From Desulfurellales bacterium (GTDB lineage Bacteria > Campylobacterota_A > Desulfurellia > Desulfurellales > Hippeaceae), in NCBI GenBank assembly GCA_027064405.1, contig JAMOPP010000195.1, forward strand, positions 1 to 5,355: a DNA stretch of 5,355 nucleotides. The letters are read 5' to 3'. The notes under the pieces were generated by a model. The model did no database searches. It saw nothing but the letters and a program-made list of their open reading frames with translations, and was not told where the DNA came from. A program made the translations under genes and the position numbers. Positions 5,236 through 5,355 of this stretch are shown here, in pieces (the first letter of the stretch is position 1; each line of letters opens with the position of its first letter).

Positions 5236-5355
5236 TTAACCCAATTTCACTTTCACATCCTTAAACACCTCAATTTCATCCTCAAGGGTCAAAAATTCTA
5301 TCTGTCCATCGTGAGAATATACTGTCACATTTCTATCAACAGGGTAAATTAGAAT
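5236..5355 (-). CDS. C-terminal end of a protein, possibly Uma2 (DUF820) family, cut by the window edge
   Basis: On the minus strand the frame from the window edge is open for 39 codons and stops with TAA at 5238-5236. It begins ILIYPVDRNVTVYSHDGQIE and ends FKDVKVKLG. The pattern of VxPxxRxVTVYxxDG followed by an acidic segment and a short hydrophobic end resembles the C-terminus of Uma2/DUF820 proteins, a PD-(D/E)xK nuclease-like family common in cyanobacteria and thermophiles, often in many copies per genome. The catalytic part would lie outside the window, so the family call is tentative. The gene ends 26 bases before the first recognisable IS5-remnant codon, so the insertion may have landed just downstream of it. 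Confidence 0.5.
   Translation of the reverse strand: MLIYPVDRNVTVYSHDGQIEFLTLEDEIEVFKDVKVKLG

Noticed and set aside
1..5355. CRISPR array, tRNA or rRNA genes, replication origin
   Set aside because: No regularly spaced repeats, no tRNA-like cloverleaf with CCA end, and no rRNA-like conserved stretch was seen on either strand.

Overview
The window is 5,355 bases of low-GC, Gram-negative-type bacterial DNA. It holds a type IV pilin gene with a sigma-54-type promoter, an AT-rich TIR-domain gene that is broken, a three-gene ABC-2 export operon on the minus strand, and gene debris at both ends. The pilin is of the Geobacter PilA-like type, which suggests an anaerobic lineage such as Desulfobacterota, Desulfurellales or Deferribacteres. 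That is an inference from protein style only; no marker gene fixes the taxon.

Layout, left to right. Positions 2-214 (+) hold the 5'-truncated remains of a LOG-family (lysine decarboxylase-like) gene, interrupted by a stop inside its glycine-rich motif. Positions 215-406 are AT-rich spacer with inverted repeats and a good -24/-12 element at 338-353. The pilin gene follows. It has two in-frame starts (407 and 503), each with its own strong Shine-Dalgarno sequence, and it ends in a textbook intrinsic terminator at 1027-1058. A TIR-domain protein follows (1136-2213, +). Its frame is broken by one base in a run of five T, and its base composition is far more AT-rich than its neighbours, which suggests horizontal acquisition; a defence or signalling role is inferred from the TIR family. 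A strong hairpin at 2219-2240 separates it from the convergent operon.

The minus-strand operon is read from 4807 down to 2285: an ABC-2 permease, a membrane-anchored TPR protein with a pilin/GspG-like tail, and an ABC ATPase. The genes overlap by 4 and 32 bases, so they are probably translationally coupled and make one exporter or membrane-remodelling complex. Its substrate cannot be read from the sequence.

Upstream of the operon lie a decayed IS5-family transposase C-terminus (5007-5209, -) and the last 39 codons of another minus-strand gene (5236-5355), possibly of the Uma2/DUF820 family. Three broken genes and traces of mobile DNA around intact pilin and exporter genes make this a rearranged, accessory-like region.
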